Assembly: GCA_013813945.1 (NCBI GenBank)
Contig: JACCQV010000863.1
Location: 1 to 6,264, forward strand
Source: Deltaproteobacteria bacterium
GTDB taxonomy: Bacteria; Myxococcota_A; Polyangia; Haliangiales; Haliangiaceae
Length of the DNA: 6,264 nucleotides
Reading direction: 5' to 3'
The stretch's first letter is position 1. Every line of letters starts with the position of its first letter. Below, one piece after another: positions 5,429-6,264 of the stretch. A program made the translations under genes and the position numbers. The notes below the pieces were generated by a model. The model saw only the letters and a program-made list of their open reading frames with translations. It did not search any database and was not told the DNA's origin.

Positions 5429-6041
5429 GACGCAACCTCGGATCGGACTGTACCGGGCGAGGCGGCTCTTTGAAAAGAAGGGGGCGTCCCCTTCAGGCTT
5501 CGGCCCGCAACCCGCTACGAGATCAAGCACGACCGGCACATCGCGAACAGATCCTCGTCTCGAAGCAAAGCGCGAGCTAGGCGTCCATCGACCCCGCGGT
5601 CGCGACGCCGACAAATTTGCCCGCGGCGCCGCCCCCGAGCATCGTGCGCTCAAAGCCGATGTCCGTCGGCTGACGGTCTTGTCGATCTTTTCGGTGCTCG
5701 TGCGGACCGCGATCGTAACGGCGAGATCTTCGACGTCGCGACCTTCCCGCCGATCGTCTCAGCCGTCAGAACACGACGGGATCAACCTGCCATCAACACT
5801 CGTGACGAGCGAGCAGTGCGCGGATCACCGGCGCGGTCATTCGGCGAGGGTCATGGCGCGCACCGGAGGTCCTCGGCGCCCGATATCTGCACCGGACCGA
5901 TTGGATTTCCGCACACACCGCAGAAGACTACTTGCGGCCATCGCAATGCGCCGATCGCGTTGAGTCACGAACCATTCCTCGTCGAGAAACGACAACGTAC
6001 AAGACAATAACAATGTCAGAGACCACTGCTAATGATGGTCA
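5429..6041. other. Region without a convincing gene
   Basis: Apart from the terminator-like hairpin I find no supported gene here. A plus-strand frame stays open from before 5582 to the TAA at 6008-6010, but it has no clear start or recognisable domain. A small stem CCGTC / GACGG (5663-5667 with 5672-5676) is present. From about 5985 the DNA turns A-rich, which is unusual for this window, and GACCA / TGGTC (6021-6025 with 6036-6040) forms a short inverted repeat right before the next gene; this is the likely place for its promoter. Confidence 0.45.
5471..5494 (-). terminator. Intrinsic-terminator-like hairpin
   Basis: On the minus strand GAAGGGG (5494-5488) and CCCCTTC (5483-5477) form a perfect 7-bp GC-rich stem around a 4-nt loop, followed at once by TTTT (5476-5473). 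This is the only canonical terminator-like shape I see in the window. It lies about 45 bp upstream of the chosen GTG at 5428, so it would act either on an incoming transcript or as an attenuator in the leader of that gene. If the longer frame from 5653 is real, the hairpin is inside coding sequence. Confidence 0.5.
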
Positions 6042-6264
6042 ATGAAGAGTCACAACACCTCCACAGCCCATGTGCAGCTGACCTTCGATGATGCGCGCAA
6101 ACCGACCGGCCGCGGTGGTTGGAGACCCGGCTCGGGGCGCCCACGAGGACGCACGAAGATCGCGCACGAACGACGCGTCCCCGTCGCTGCGCGGTACCCG
6201 CAGCACGTCACGATGCGGATCGCGGAGGACGTTCCGTCGCTGCGCGAGCCGGGCTTCGTGGCGG
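6042..6264 (+). CDS. REP-associated/IS200-like (Y1, HUH) transposase, N-terminal part
   Basis: Seventy-four codons are present and the gene runs off the right edge. The N-terminal tail holds PTGRGGWRPGSGRPRGRTK (21-39), a Gly/Arg/Pro-rich, AT-hook-like segment, followed by YPQHVTMRIAEDVPSLR (52-68). In Y1 (HUH) single-strand transposases of the RAYT group, the first strand reads like 'hPvHVTlRv...vpsLR' after such a tail, so the match is good by eye. The catalytic His-hydrophobic-His and Tyr residues would lie beyond the window and cannot be checked. The start is fixed by an in-frame TGA at 6033-6035 and the ATG at 6042; no strong Shine-Dalgarno is seen. Such proteins act on hairpin-ended DNA and are often domesticated, single-copy genes near palindromic repeats. 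Being cut by the window edge, intactness is unknown. Confidence 0.72.
   Translation, partial: MKSHNTSTAHVQLTFDDARKPTGRGGWRPGSGRPRGRTKIAHERRVPVAARYPQHVTMRIAEDVPSLREPGFVA

Noticed and set aside
5705..5740. An EF-hand-like loop, DRDRNGEIFDVA, in an open plus-strand frame
   Set aside because: Position 12 of the loop is Ala rather than Glu, there is no start or flanking helix of note, and the frame has no other protein-like feature. It could be a gene remnant but is not supportable.
5851..5964. A short minus-strand frame containing VFCGVCGNPIGPVQ, resembling a zinc-ribbon scrap
   Set aside because: Only one CxxC pair, about 37 codons between stops, and no start codon with a ribosome site; too little to call a pseudogene.

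Overview
The window is a GC-rich stretch of bacterial chromosome. Gene content and style (a PilT-type retraction ATPase, Lys/Glu-rich exported proteins, a short zinc-ribbon protein with a C-terminal membrane anchor, a receiver-only signalling protein, and a transposase start with a Gly/Arg/Pro-rich N-terminal tail) suggest a myxobacterium-like organism (Myxococcota, formerly Deltaproteobacteria). This is inference from protein style; there is no rRNA or marker gene to settle it.

Layout. Positions 1-2005 hold two minus-strand genes. The first is a pilT-family ATPase (2005 to 842). The second overlaps its 3' end by 35 bp and encodes an exported protein (start 876, running off the left edge) with a TolB/LpoB-like small domain and a long Lys/Asp/Glu-rich repeat tail. 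A 93-bp divergent spacer (2006-2098) separates them from a plus-strand cluster: a zinc-ribbon, tail-anchored protein (2099-2674), a response-regulator-like protein with one intact and one degenerate receiver domain (2693-3760), and an exported protein of unknown function (3798-4703). The last junction carries overlapping, mutually exclusive hairpins, one of which covers part of the Shine-Dalgarno of the third gene.

From 4704 rightwards the character changes: gene-poor DNA with tandem repeats (12-bp unit at 4946-4988, 24-bp unit at 5079-5126), several perfect stem-loops, one small minus-strand gene of unknown function (5428 to 5135) with a terminator-like hairpin upstream of it, then about 550 bp without a convincing gene. 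The window ends in the first 74 codons of a gene that looks like a REP-associated/IS200-like (Y1, HUH) transposase. This half reads as an accessory or decaying region.

How the genes may work together (inference): PilT powers retraction of type IV pili. The divergent cluster, with a receiver-domain protein lacking any DNA-binding output and a membrane-anchored zinc ribbon, could be a local protein-protein control module for motility or another envelope process, but the sequence shows only proximity. No complete, clearly new system can be demonstrated here. The most testable novelties are the receiver-only protein with its partner genes, the hairpin switch at 3748-3792, the pilT-coupled repeat-tail protein, and the tandem dyad repeat at 5079-5126.
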